A DNA stretch of 48,663 nt from Phoronis ovalis (lineage: Eukaryota > Phoronida > Phoronidae), in the NCBI GenBank assembly GCA_028565635.1, contig JAOXYB010036950.1:1-48663 (forward strand), in the 5' to 3' direction. A program made the position numbers and the translations under genes. The notes beneath the pieces were generated by a model. It searched no databases. It saw only the letters and a list, made by a program, of their open reading frames with translations, and was not told the DNA's origin. Shown piece by piece: positions 26,301-36,505 of the stretch (position 1 is the stretch's first letter; each line of letters begins with the position of its first letter).

Positions 26301-29300
26301 CTTCATCAGGCAGTAGCCTGACAAAACAAATGGCAACATTGTTGCAAAGCGTATCAGAAGTTTAACTTAAAATGTCGTTTAATTTGATATTTGTTAATAA
26401 AGAAATAACTTTTATCAGGAATTTTTTATCTTTAATAAGAACTTAATCAAAGAAGAGAAAGTTTCAGATATAATAAATTCTTCAAATGTGTTTTTCTAGC
26501 TCAACTCTATACTTATCTCCAAAAAGAAGTTTTTAAACTTAATTGGAAGCATTTGAGAAAGATATATGTTATATAATTATAATTTTAATATTGGCTTTAC
26601 AGGTGTGTGCATTGTACATGTATACATCAATACAGTTGTCTAAACATTACAACCTGTAACTCTGCTACTATAATAACTAATGCACTAGGTGTAAAATGTG
26701 GGCAATTTCCAAAACACATGTTTTTGAAATATCAATTGCTATTCAGGTAACATATTTATATTGTTATCTAATATGAGACACAGAAACCTACAGGGCAGAA
26801 TAAAAGATCTATATAACAGCCTTCATGTCCTCTTATAATTCTCTTGGTTTTATTGGTACACAAATGTAAACAGTATTAATATTATGCATTTATCATCAAA
26901 GTAGGATTATAAAGAATGAATAGAAAGTCGCATTTAGTCAAAAACCTTGTATTATTGTAATGTCATTACTCTAATATTCTCCTTCAATTATAGTTATTGT
27001 TCTTTTATAGAAATCATTTTTATAAATATTATTTTGTTTGTAAAACAAGGGTGAGGTCTAGAAGTATTTGTATATTGTATAATATCTAAATTAAAGATCT
27101 TTGATGTAATCAAAGTGAGTGAAAGAAATGAAATGAAATGAAAACTTTATTACATATAGATAAAATTTCAATACATTAATGGCTTTTCATAAAACGAACA
27201 ACCACAAAGAGAATAAGTGTATGAGAATTTAAATTAAAATGAGAGCAACCCATTATGATATGTTGTTACAAAGGTGGGCTGAAGATTACAAACTGGACCA
27301 CTGACCAAAACAATGCAAACCACACAGGAAACTATGACATAACTAAACTTGTTGTAGTTATGCCTCCATATGCCAGTTTAAAGGGGAAACAAGTAAACAT
27401 ATATTACTCATAAATGACAAGACTGAATTTTAAAATGTAATTAAGCAATGGTGAAATACACCAGATGAGCAAATGTTAATTGAAACTATACTTTACTGTC
27501 TAGTGGTTGTATAATCTTTGGATTATACTGTAGAATGGTTACTCACAGCTATTTTCTGGGATACCTATTTTCTGGACCAGTATTCAAACAAACCATTTGG
27601 GAGAGGGAATGTGGGAGAGGGGGACACAGGCTCCTTGTTTTACATAACAATTTTTTGTTTGCTAATTTGGTAATTTTTTTGAAATCCATTATATCTCTAT
27701 AGATATATTTCATACAATTATTATCTTAACATAACTGAGAAAGTGTGAAGGTGCAATTAACTGATGGTGTATTAGGCCATGCACTGTGTAATATTAATAT
27801 TCAGAAAGCGTCCTGCCACACGTGCTGGCCTAATTCTAAAACTCCTAAAAAATTTATTGTCATGTTAGACATGGTTACTAATATGTGGAGTAAAATTGCA
27901 TGATAGCATTGTCCTTTATGAGCAATTTATGAAATAAATATCATTTTAATAAAGGGTTACTTTCGTTCAAAAATATTTCATAATATTTATTAGTTTTTTG
28001 GTCTCAGTTTGATCCAGATACCATCCTACACAAGGTTCTCTGCTCTCCATACAGGAGTTTATACATATTCCAGCATAGTAACCCTTTCCTCGAGTCTCGA
28101 CCATGCATATGTAAAATGCAGTTAATGTATACATGGTTTGGTCATCAACATTACATACAGATATCCAAAACAAGTATGTGAATATTACAGCAATGACTGA
28201 AGTTAGGTTAACAGATGTGATACACATTTTTTATGATTTATTAATATGATATCATTTTGATGTCTGCTTATTATTTCTCCATAAATAAAAGTTGTTATCA
28301 GTCTTTTAATAACTTTGAATATGTATATACAAAGTTGTCTTTGATTAGGACATGACAATGATATCAATAAATTGTCATTAATATATAACACATTTGCAGG
28401 GCAATTAATAAAGAATTGATTTATAAAGCAATTTGTAATATAAAAAATAGAACAACTAGTAACAGCAAAATAAATTACTTCATATCAGATATGTTTTATG
28501 TTAAGTCATACCTCTTAAGCTGATGTTTTAATATAATTGCTTTATATATATTTAGTTAGGATATAATAAATTTGACAGCTATATAGAAACTGAAGATATA
28601 AATGCGATAATTTCTGATAGATGCCTAACCTTGTTGGTTAATATGCCAGATTTTTTATAGTACAGAGGTGTCTTTGATGACTTTATCCGTAAAGTATACA
28701 AATGAAACTTTAGCATACAGTATACCTTTACACAAAGGGAAAAGTTTGGCAGTTGCATGTTTCAACATGAGGGGCTCATTGACATGATCCAGATTAACTC
28801 AAAGACACCATGGTCAAAAGACCCAAGTATGAATTCAACGGTGTCCAAAAGGTGCAGAAGCGCCAGTGCAAATGAAAAAGCAGAAATCATAGCAGATCCT
28901 TGCTTAATAAATAATGAAAATTCCTAGATCCAGGCCTAAAAACTATTGATAAAATTCATAGTTAAGTTGTATGAAAGTTATTGATCCCATTACATTTTAT
29001 TACATGCATCTTTTGTATAAAAACATTTTGTGTTGTCCTTGTTTATTTTCAAGATAAAAGTCAAGAAGTGTAGGATATGGGTCAATGGGATTAACAACTA
29101 GAATATCAAAAACTAGGTGATTCTAAATTATTAGGAATTATGTCCATTATTATAAAACCAGGTATTAAGTATATGGATGAACTGAAATATGTAATTTTCC
29201 CTGGGGGGGTCTCATTCTAAAATTTAGTACAAACAACGAGATATTATGATGAAGTGTAAACAACTGGTGTAAAACAAGAACGATCATTTAGTACTGGAGG

Positions 29301-29760
29301 TACTTTGAAAACTCGTGCACAAAGTATGTTGAATTAAAGTTGGAATTATAATGTCTTTATTTATATTGACTTAATTTTTAATGAGTATGGCAAAAATATT
29401 CAGGTGGTTTACATTTGGCATTTCATAATGCACTGAACGAAGGAGAAATTATTTGTTTTTACGCTGATGGTGCAAGTGTTTGACTTATTTAACACCCGTC
29501 GAAATGCCATACACCGCCACTGTACATTTCTTTAATTCCAAGATTTCCAAGTTATCTTGTTACAGCAAGGATTGGCACCCCATCACAAAGATGACTTGGG
29601 GCCGCTTCCTCCAGTATTTAAAAGGCTAAAATAACTTAAAACTATAAACACTAAAAACTTTTTAAAACTTTTAATAAAATAACTTACTATTTTGCAAAGC
29701 TGGCACAATCTCCGATTCGGATTCAATATGTTGAGGTTTCTGTTGTTTTCTTCTTGACAT
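4404..29760 (-). CDS. sall: Spalt-like zinc-finger transcription factor (Sall), five coding exons
   Basis: Join of 29688-29760, 14524-15231, 8670-8813, 5612-7291 and 4404-5365 on the minus strand. All junctions are GT-AG and phase 1, and the total is 3567 nt or 1188 residues plus stop. Features in order: N-terminal [11 protein letters not shown], the NuRD-recruiting motif of the family. CCHC finger C39-C42-H55-C59. Gln-rich oligomerisation-type segment about 168-194. Finger pair 1-2 (287-307, 315-335). Triple 3-4-5 (510-530, 538-558, 570-590). Pair 6-7 (830-850, 858-878) followed by [10 protein letters not shown], matching the AT-rich-DNA-binding ZFC4 of vertebrate SALLs. Pair 8-9 (942-962, 970-990) followed by a RRGRR basic patch. 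A last single finger at 1153-1174. The CCHC, 2, 3, 2, 2 cluster order is diagnostic. The protein is expected to be nuclear and to repress transcription. One-to-one orthology with SALL1, 2, 3 or 4 is not expected, because vertebrates duplicated the gene. Confidence 0.96.
5366..5611 (-). other. sall: sall intron 4
   Basis: 246-bp phase-1 intron with GTAGGT donor and a TTTTCACAG acceptor. It interrupts finger 7 between the glycine and asparagine at the start of the recognition helix. No other content is seen. Confidence 0.9.
5612..7291 (-). CDS. sall: sall coding exon 4 (zinc fingers 2 to 7 start)
   Basis: Acceptor TTTCAG|GTGAACG and donor CGAG|GTAGGT; 1680 nt, phase 1, residues 309-869. It encodes finger 2, a Ser-rich spacer, and the conserved [20 protein letters not shown] helix before the triple finger. 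Fingers 3, 4 and 5, a long Ser/Glu-rich spacer, finger 6 and the cysteine half of finger 7 (C858, C861) follow. Finger 7 is completed by the next exon (H874, H878), which confirms the splice. Confidence 0.95.
7292..8669 (-). other. sall: sall intron 3
   Basis: 1.38-kb phase-1 intron inside the HTGERP linker between fingers 1 and 2. It is AT-rich, and no repeat or conserved element is recognised. Confidence 0.88.
8670..8813 (-). CDS. sall: sall coding exon 3 (zinc finger 1)
   Basis: Acceptor ATTTCAG|GAA and donor ACAG|GTTCGT; 144 nt, phase 1 in and out, residues 261-309. It carries an acidic stretch and then a single C2H2 finger C287-x2-C290-x12-H303-x3-H307. The donor splits the glycine of the HTGERP linker, so the next exon starts with the second half of this finger pair. 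A separate small exon for one finger is easy to miss in automated annotation. Confidence 0.93.
10750..10767. repeat. CA microsatellite
   Basis: About eight to nine CA dinucleotides in a row within sall intron 2. Confidence 0.8.
11240..11825. repeat. C-tract-rich dispersed repeat patch in sall intron 2
   Basis: This patch differs in composition from its surroundings. It has an imperfect local duplication near 11275-11310 (GAAAATACATCCGG occurs in nearly repeated form), then GC-rich text to 11450. From 11480 to 11820 there is a run of motifs such as ACCATACCCATATTTATACC and ACCCATTTTTATACC. On the minus strand these read GGGTAT...TTTTAGC-like units, similar in style to 33680-33770. The minus-strand open frame at 11242-11475 has no recognisable domain and I do not call it a gene. 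Confidence 0.4.
14524..15231 (-). CDS. sall: sall coding exon 2 (CCHC finger, Gln-rich segment)
   Basis: Acceptor TTTCCAG|ATC and donor AAG|GTTTGT; 708 nt, phase 1 in and out, residues 25-261. It holds the CCHC finger (Cys39, Cys42, His55, Cys59; 15128-15190) and an acidic Ser/Asn-rich spacer. The [20 protein letters not shown] segment (14744-14803) corresponds to the glutamine-rich homo/heterodimerisation region of Sall proteins. A Pro/Ser-rich stretch follows. Read-through past the donor gives a stop within 50 residues, so intron retention would truncate the protein. Confidence 0.93.
21300..21720 (-). repeat. Dispersed repeat remnant with GGCGGGTCCAGG box
   Basis: GC-richer than its surroundings. 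On the minus strand around 21660-21700 it reads AGGCGGGTCCAGGATTTTGT. This resembles the GGCGGATCCAGG box common in invertebrate dispersed repeats and is echoed at 23612 and 34039 in this window. The limits are approximate. Confidence 0.35.
23607..23660 (+). repeat. Dispersed repeat remnant with CAGTGGCGGATCTAGG box
   Basis: TTCAGTGGCGGATCTAGGTA matches the same box type as the copies near 21685 (minus) and 34039 (plus). Only the box is recognisable; the flanks have decayed. Confidence 0.35.
27117..27230 (-). repeat. Probable LINE 3' tail with short tandem repeat
   Basis: On the minus strand TATGTAATAAAGTTTTCATTTC runs into about three further CATTT units. This is an AATAAA hexamer followed by a 5-bp tandem tail, the usual 3' end of CR1- or Jockey-like non-LTR elements in invertebrates. 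No coding part of the element is seen beside it. Confidence 0.4.
29688..29760 (-). CDS. sall: sall coding exon 1
   Basis: ATG at 29758-29760 opens [16 protein letters not shown], and the exon ends at the donor A|GTAAGT after 24 codons plus one base (phase 1). The family consensus is MSRRKQxKPQH, so the start choice is firm. Residue 7 is Gln where vertebrate paralogues that I recall have Ala. The motif binds the RBBP4/7 subunit of NuRD in vertebrates. Confidence 0.93.
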
Positions 29761-29950
29761 CTTTACAGTTCTTGAAAATTCCGCCAGTATTGGCCGGACA
29801 TTCGCAAACGTGTGTTGTTGCCTATCTTTTGATACTCAAAATGAAATTGTTTCATTGGGTGTTTAAAAGCGCATGCGCGAATTATGATAACTCAAATAAA
29901 ACAGCTGATTATCATAATTACTTTGCATGCCGGTTTTCTATTGGATTTTA
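29761..29950 (-). promoter_or_regulatory. sall: sall promoter-proximal region
   Basis: The 190 bp upstream of the sall ATG are richer in CpG than the surroundings. They contain the palindrome GCGCATGCGC (29869-29878), a textbook NRF1 site, and an inverted CCAAT box (29940-29944 on the minus strand). They also contain an 11-bp inverted repeat, AATTATGATAA ... TTATCATAATT (29880-29890, 29909-29919), whose arms each hold a GATA-type core and whose loop holds the E-box CAGCTG (29902-29907). The sites are read directly; their use as promoter elements and the transcription start are inferred. Confidence 0.5.
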
Positions 29951-32900
29951 ACATTTGGATGCTCTTTCGATGAAAATTGTCCCTATAATAGATTCCACTC
30001 TAAAATTTAGTGCATATCTTAATTCAGTTATCTGCTTTATAGTTATATGCTAATTGTATCTGCATGGTTTGTCCGAGTTGCAATTCCAGCGTTATAAAAA
30101 TTACAAGACGAGTTAAGTTAATTCAGTTTCTTTTGTCTTTTCATTTATTTTCGAGAAAATTAATTGAGAAACTTTGCAATAATAAATACAATCATAAGAT
30201 GACGCCAAGGATATTGTAAGATATCCTCTATTATGAGTAGGAAATTATTCGAAATTACATACTACTTGTGTATTTTTACGTAACTTTTCAATAACATATT
30301 GCTTTGATATGAATAATGTAGTCATCAAAAGAATCGTTTTACGTGTTATACAGAGAGTAAAACATGGGAGAGAAAAATTGAATCTTGAGTAATTTTTTGT
30401 GTATGAATATTATAAACAGAGATGAAATTTTGGACAACTTTATTTAAAACAATTTTTTCAGCTTACAACTAATCATGAGGTTGTTTCTTTGCAAAAACGA
30501 GAAAAAACACGCTGGTCTGTGTCCCGTGGACTTATTCATGGATTGTTCTTAAACCATTATGACAGATTAAAACATTCTGATCCGGTATCGGAAACCCAAC
30601 AAAAATGAAAGGTCTTCAAACTAAAGTTTGTTTTTTAATTTTATTTATGTAACATAATATTTTTTAGATATGGTTTGCTTATATATACGAATATACAGGA
30701 TGTGTAGCGACACTTTATAAAATGCGATAAACTGATGCGTGAAGAAAGTTGCACCAATATGACATACTGTCCCAGACATTTTGTAACTTTTCTTTGTTTT
30801 CATCAAAATTTTGTCCACACTGGTTTTATGTAACGCTTTGTTGAATCAGCATATAGCTTCATGCGATAAATTATAATCCGCTTTGTTAATGTAAAGTAAT
30901 TTAAACTTGTTTGCTTCACTCAAAACTAGTTTAGAAATTAGATAATTATTTATCTTCTGACGAAATCAACCATTGATTACTGATATTTTGGGAGATATAA
31001 TTCATGTCGGCTAGTTATTCAATTTCAATGAGGGAACGTTTTGTTTTCACAATGTAGACTCCATAGTTTTCATAAAATTCGTCTAAGAATTTGTTATGAG
31101 TTTGAACTTCAGTAGAATCATTATCAATTTTAAAACTAAAAGTACATTTTCTATTGTAACGCCCCCGTAACGTCTTCCTCTCTTCGTTTGTTCTAGACTA
31201 GTAGCACCTCATCATCTAATTGTAAAAGGAAAAGGACATTGTCCAGGACGCTACAGACTCAGATTTTTGAATCTATACCATTTCCTCGGCCTCAAAGAAA
31301 ACCTCTCATATTTTCGGTATATTGCATCTGGGTGTTGGACTGATGGATCTACACTCGAGTCATCCATCTGCTTTGTAAAGTAATATTGGACGATTGTATG
31401 TAACGGTGACAGTTACTGAAGATAGATTACGATTTAAATGCTATTCATCTTAAAAATTTTAAAACGGCCTAATAGATATTTATTAACATATTATATTTAA
31501 GAAATATGAATCACTTACTCATGACAAAATACAGGAAATAATATTAACCCATCTTGATGGTTTTTAAACTTAATGACTAGATAAATATACCTTTTTTAAA
31601 AGATGAAATTCTTTATGAGATCATTTTTCACATTTTATATTGACTAAGAAATTAAAAAACAAACATTTATGACATTGACAGATTTTATAACCGATAGATT
31701 AATAAACAGTTAACAATGGTATGACATTTAGCGGTTTTATGATTTTGTAAATGGACGACACAAAGGCGCTGTTTTGGAAATAATAAAGTTTCACAAATAT
31801 GGCAATGCTGTTTGAGATATGTAAATTTTGTAGTCAAAAGTTTTTTGATGTCACATTGCTTGTTAGAAATATCACTTTTGATATCTTTTTGGAGTAGCAG
31901 AAAATGTATGCGTAGTTAATGACTAGTAATCCCCTTCAATTATATATTTGTTTACTTGAAATTTTTAGATTCTTTGTCAGAAAATGTAATTCTAGCTTTT
32001 CTACTCCTATAAATATTTGCATGACATTTTCAAATAGAGTATTGTTTTGCATATAATACAGAAATTCAAGAAAAGGACAAGTGTCGGAATTTAGTGAAGA
32101 TACACCTAGAAAACTCCAAACTGGTATCACCACTCTTGAATCACACTGGGACTAAAAGGCATCAGATTGCATTTTACTGTGTTCCTTGTGTGTTGTTCCT
32201 AAAAAGGGGCAATGAAATTTATAAATGAGCTTCGAAATTGGGGACTTGAAAGAGTTTATATTTTTTTTCTACGAGACACGCAAACTGACGCATCTGTTTA
32301 TAAAAGTATAACTGTTCCATGCACATATTTTCTAATTGAACACCCCTACAGCAATAGCTTTCAAAGCAGGTATAACATTTTTATATAATAATATGTAATT
32401 GACTATTGGTATGTGCTTCATATTAATATAATATTTATATAATTATGAACAATTGGAATATTATGTTTGATTTATACCTATGAAAGGAAGAGACTATTGA
32501 AGAAAGTGGTGATATTATCGATTGCAAACACGCGTAAAGTTTGTTCCTAATAAATGAAAATAATGAAACATTTTGTGCATTTATACTTGTTTCTGTTGCA
32601 TTGTTTCGGTTTTGAGAATAAAATATTTAACAAAATGTACAACACATTTGTCTATAAAATCAGCTCGAAATAATAAATTAAGAAAATCAGAGAAACAGAA
32701 CACGTCAGCTATTCCTTTTAAGTTCAGCGTGGACCACTAGATGCCCGGATATTCAGTACCTTGGTTTAAAATCATATATTATTAATAACCATACTTGCAT
32801 ATGAAATACACTTTTTTATGTCAATGCTGGGCGGGACTCATTAATTCTATTGTCAGGCACAAAAAATGCAAGTTCGTGCGTGCCGTCTGAAGGAATGTAT

Positions 32901-33480
32901 ATCAAGCAATTTACCATTTTGCGCCGACAAACGAAATGAGAGATTACACTTGTACGTGTCAGTACTAAGAACAAAATCACAATATGTCTTATCAATATTC
33001 AATATTAACTTTCAAAAATTAATATTAATAATTGTAGGCTCTGAGATTAGTAGCAAAAATGGAAACAAATTTCGGAAGAAAACTTTAAATTTCACGTTTA
33101 ATTTTTGCATTGGCCGTGCAGCTGATTTTTTTTCTAGTATCTGTGTTCGGTTGTTTATCAACAAAACACGAAGAAACAATATAATTCCTAAACATACTTT
33201 CAACATCTAGAAAAGTTCCAGTTCGAAGAAAACTCTTCTCTGTACAAATGCTGAAATTTTAGATGCCAATTTGTCAGTTGAAGGAAAGCCTTTGATCCAG
33301 AAAAATATGATTGCTTTTTGTATTACAAATAACATTGATTTTCATGGTACTAATTTATTAATCGTTATACATAAGAAAAATGATTTATATTTGATATCAA
33401 ATGTATTTAACACTTTAAAAAGCTCTGGAAAACAAAGAATGCGTAAAGCGGACCAGGAAAAGATATTCTTTTGTTAAAAT
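29951..33480. other. Intergenic, upstream of sall
   Basis: 3.5 kb of AT-rich DNA. Small open frames (such as 31936-32133, 32866-33210 and 33012-33206) overlap each other on both strands and show no domain. A GC-richer patch near 31155-31340 is unexplained. No gene is called. Confidence 0.5.
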
Positions 33481-33489
33481 ACCATTCAC

Positions 33490-33905
33490 GGGTCAATGTT
33501 ACTGAGCTTGTCACTCGGGGCTTGAGGGGAGGGATACTGTCATTCAGCTACTACATTTACCACATGCCGCCCTATGGGATATGGTTTTTCAAGGTCCCTT
33601 CTTGTGAAGGGGTATCGCTTGCAACGGTGCATAATTTTAGCTCACTGCTAACAACGGCTCCAGAAAATCGTGTTTTTTGCTATGGTGTTACCAAAAGGGT
33701 ATGTTTTAGCCATTTTTTCTGACAACGGGGTGTGTTTTTTGCCATAACTGGCTTGCAACGGGTATAGAGTTTGAGGCCTGGTGATCACCCCTGTACCATA
33801 AATTGGCCAAGTGCCCCCCGTATTTACCACATGGATAGTTAGGGTTTTTTACCCTGGGCTGCACATCCCTACCAACATTTTCGACAAGTACTCCCTCCCG
33901 ATATC
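33490..33905 (+). repeat. Diverged minisatellite-like dispersed repeat
   Basis: GC-richer block with loosely repeated units of about 45-50 bp. GTGTTTTTTGCTATGGTGTT...AGGGTATG near 33670-33702 is echoed by GTGTGTTTTTTGCCATAACT...CGGGTAT near 33728-33762. It ends with CACCCCTGTACC, GTGCCCCCCGTAT and GGCTGCACATCCCTACCA. The last part resembles bases 40-100 of the window. Open frames across it on both strands (33471-33722 and 33648-33830) are accidents of the repeat. Confidence 0.5.
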
Positions 33906-34029
33906 ATCCTTCTGATTGATTCTAAATGATTTTCCTCTTTATGCGTCGATTTCCCTTTTTTAGACTCTCACTAAAGTTCTGATCGACTTTAAACTTTCAA
34001 GAATGTTTAATACCTTATATTTGCTACTC

Positions 34030-34210
34030 CCCTCAAACCAGGCGCGGATTTGAGGGGCGGTCGATTTGCATCCAAATAGTAGCAAAAATAACCATTAAAC
34101 TGAATCTTGGATAATATGCCCCGAAATCCCTCCAACATAATTGTTCATCATTTTAATCACCGCACACCCCTTTTATACATACCAGTATTTGCCCCTGCTT
34201 GCCGTTATAT
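34030..34210 (+). repeat. Dispersed repeat remnant with GGCGCGGATTTGAGG box
   Basis: CAGGCGCGGATTTGAGGGGC at 34039 opens a C-tract-rich segment that runs to GTATTTGCCCCTGCTTGCC near 34200. It is related in style to the boxes at 21685 and 23612. The boundaries are uncertain. Confidence 0.35.
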
Positions 34211-36029
34211 ATAGGAAATAAAAACCGGGATAAAAACATCAATTTTTATAAACATGCATTTTTTTCATTACGCGTATGCCTGAACTGGAACTTTGTTCTT
34301 TATGATAAATTGATATGATTATATCGCAGAATTGCTATCGATGTATCTTCATTTCCCTAGTTTTATTAAAAGTCTAAATGAATAACATATATCTCATTTG
34401 CATTCTTTGGTAAATCAGTCGATTTTTATCAGATGCACTAGAATATAATAACTAATAATTCGTATTTTCTGTTTATAATCGGAAAATAAAAACATCAAAA
34501 CCTTCCAGATCTTGCTTTATTTTCCCATTGAGAATAGTAGAGATTAATAAAATATAAATTATATGATTTACATTTCAGAATATAGATAAATACCATAGAC
34601 ATTTTCGCCAGTATAGGAAACACAAAAACTAGCATTAATATAGCTTGCTTTGTTTTTTGTCTTTTTTCCACTAGGGTGGTCCTATATATAGACTGCCTAC
34701 CTGGTCCACCAATTATAACATACAATTGTTTTTCATTCACCTAAATCTTTCTACGGATACAATTTACGAGAAAAAAACACTCGCATTGCCCTTCCAGCGC
34801 GAACTGATGGTGCATTTTACAGGTGCCATATTTAATGACTTGGGGCCGTACAAAAGAAAAACTATTTTATATTTTTTGTATAATAATCATTGATTATCAT
34901 GGGCACTGGATATAGGGGGACGTGAACTGCCGGGCGGCCTCACCCTTTGGGAGGTAGAACTATTTTTAACATGACACATTAAGCCATCGAGTTACATGCT
35001 TTTTACTATGAAATTCCAGCGCACGTCCTTCCAACGCAAAGACACCTTTACCGTGACCACAGCAGAATTCTTATTTTTATACGTCTCATATTAAATAGCA
35101 TTATAACTATACAGCTGCCTAAAGTGTTTTGTTACACCAATGACTTACCACATATGTCTTTATGAGATTTTGGAATTTATTAATTAAAATTTCAATTAAC
35201 TCTGAAAATAAAGATAAAAGCCACATGGCAATTAACGAAAATGGAAACTGTTTGATACATCTCATTTATAAACAAAAGTGAAAATAAAAATTCCTGCAGA
35301 GTAATTTTATATCTTGTATTTTTGGTAATGAATAAATAAAAACCAATGTGTGTATGTAACATTGAGAACTGCTGAGATCATAATGCATAATGCTAATACT
35401 GATGATTTGGAAACGCTCATCGGTTATAGCGTCTATAGGCTGTTGCTGTTTTTTCCAATTCATCTTAGACAAACAAAATTGCATGTATTTTGCTTTAAGT
35501 TTATTGATAAGTTCTGTGGAAAGAAAAAAGTGTGTATATAGTTTGTTTTTACAAGTCAGTGGCCAACCCCACAGTCCTATGCCATTGTTTTTGTCCATGA
35601 AATAGGATTCTCACTTTCAGAAAATCGAGAATTCAACATTTAATCCTGTAACATACCGTATGTTGCAGAATTAAATACGAAAATCAACGACTCCCACCGC
35701 CTACCTGCAAACAGCGCATAAAACTAGCATATTACATATAACACAACAATTACATTTATTAGAAGTGAGGCTATTTTCCGTACCGTGTCAAAATCTGAAA
35801 CCCCCATCAATAACAATTATCATATTTCGTCAGCTGAGTTTTAATTAACAACCACACGCTGATGTAGGCCTGTTCTAGATTTCAAAACTATCAAAATTTT
35901 GGTTAAATAAATAATATGAAATGATGGCAACATATAATGTTTCATACTGGCATTAGAATACCAAAGTTCCGACTCCAAGGCAAAGACAAAACAATAACGC
36001 AATAGCAATCATATTTATCCCAAACAAAT
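34211..36029. other. Intergenic, no gene recognised
   Basis: Open frames occur on both strands at 35266-35605 (overlapping) and at 34495-34740, without recognisable domains. Two short GC-richer patches, near 34790-34960 and 35015-35060, are unexplained. A 13-base string TGACTTGGGGCCG is shared between about 29593 and 34838, which suggests another decayed repeat. Confidence 0.45.
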
Positions 36030-36380
36030 TAATCTTATAGTGGACGGCTAGTACGCTGTAAAGCGACACCGCTGATGATTCTAAAACCAAACCGCCTTGC
36101 GCTCTTTGGGCTCGAACTGGAACTGCATCTTTCGAAAATGGGAACGAGGTCTGAACAGGTCTTTGCAACAGGCTTAATACTGTCGCTTACTAGAAAATAT
36201 TCGGTAATCCGAATTGCTAGTCGTCAGTTTTGTGTGCGCGGTAATTGTTTGCATAGACGGCAGATTACAAGTCTCCCCCGAGACAGAACTATAATGAGAA
36301 TAATGGAATTATGTAACCGTTCCCGGCGGCACGTCCTCAAGTAAGGCATATAGTATGCGGATTACCCCCCCCCCCTTGCA
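36030..36380. promoter_or_regulatory. CpG-richer island between sall and zfp64
   Basis: In a very AT-rich intergenic region this 350-bp block stands out by repeated CG dinucleotides (GGACGGCTAG, GCGACACCGC, GTGTGCGCGG, CCGGCGGCACG). It contains AATTGTTTGCATAG (36244-36257), in which a SOX-like ATTGTT abuts an inverted POU half-site TTTGCAT. It also has a 6-bp hairpin ATTCGG-TAAT-CCGAAT (36199-36214), and it ends at an 11-base C run (36365-36375). The open frames across it on both strands have no domain. Whether it is an enhancer, an alternative promoter or a young repeat cannot be told from the sequence alone. Confidence 0.3.
36365..36375 (+). repeat. Poly-C tract
   Basis: Eleven consecutive C residues at the end of the CpG-richer block; a possible i-motif or G-quadruplex-prone tract on the minus strand. 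Confidence 0.8.
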
Positions 36381-36477
36381 TACCGCGTACACGAGTACAA
36401 CAGCTTCCAAACTGCTCCCATTCTTTCAAGAATTATACATATATATAACATTAAACGAAGTTATGAACAATTAACGG

Positions 36478-36505
36478 TTTATTTAAAATCAAAATTATAT
36501 TTATT
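36478..36505 (-). promoter_or_regulatory. Paired AATAAA signals, possible distal zfp64 3' end
   Basis: Two minus-strand AATAAA hexamers (36500-36505 and 36478-36483) lie 22 bases apart. They are the first canonical hexamers below a good splice acceptor, TATTTACAG|AAACA, at 37875. If the zfp64 transcript splices from the donor at 42936 to that acceptor, this would be its 3' end, giving a terminal exon of about 1.4 kb. This is an inference with no coding support. Confidence 0.25.

Larger units (their letters stand above)
15232..29687 (-). other. sall: sall intron 1 (14.5 kb)
   Basis: Phase-1 intron separating the 24-residue first coding exon from the rest. It is AT-rich, with no open frame that I can link to a known domain. 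It contains repeat remnants at about 21300-21720, 23607-23640 and 27117-27230, and a GC-richer unexplained segment at about 17360-17560. A long first intron in a developmental transcription factor is a typical place for enhancers, but I can point to no specific conserved element in it without an alignment. Confidence 0.85.

Noticed and set aside
32866-33210. 114-codon plus-strand open frame upstream of sall
   Set aside because: No domain; an overlapping open frame exists on the opposite strand; no initiation or splice context.
35266-35605. Overlapping open frames on both strands
   Set aside because: Three frames are open at once over the same AT-rich stretch, with no recognisable motif and no codon pattern favouring any of them.
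36075-36344. 89-codon plus-strand open frame over the CpG-richer block, and its minus-strand partner
   Set aside because: Neither resembles a known protein, and openness is explained by the lower AT content. Treated as a possible regulatory block instead.
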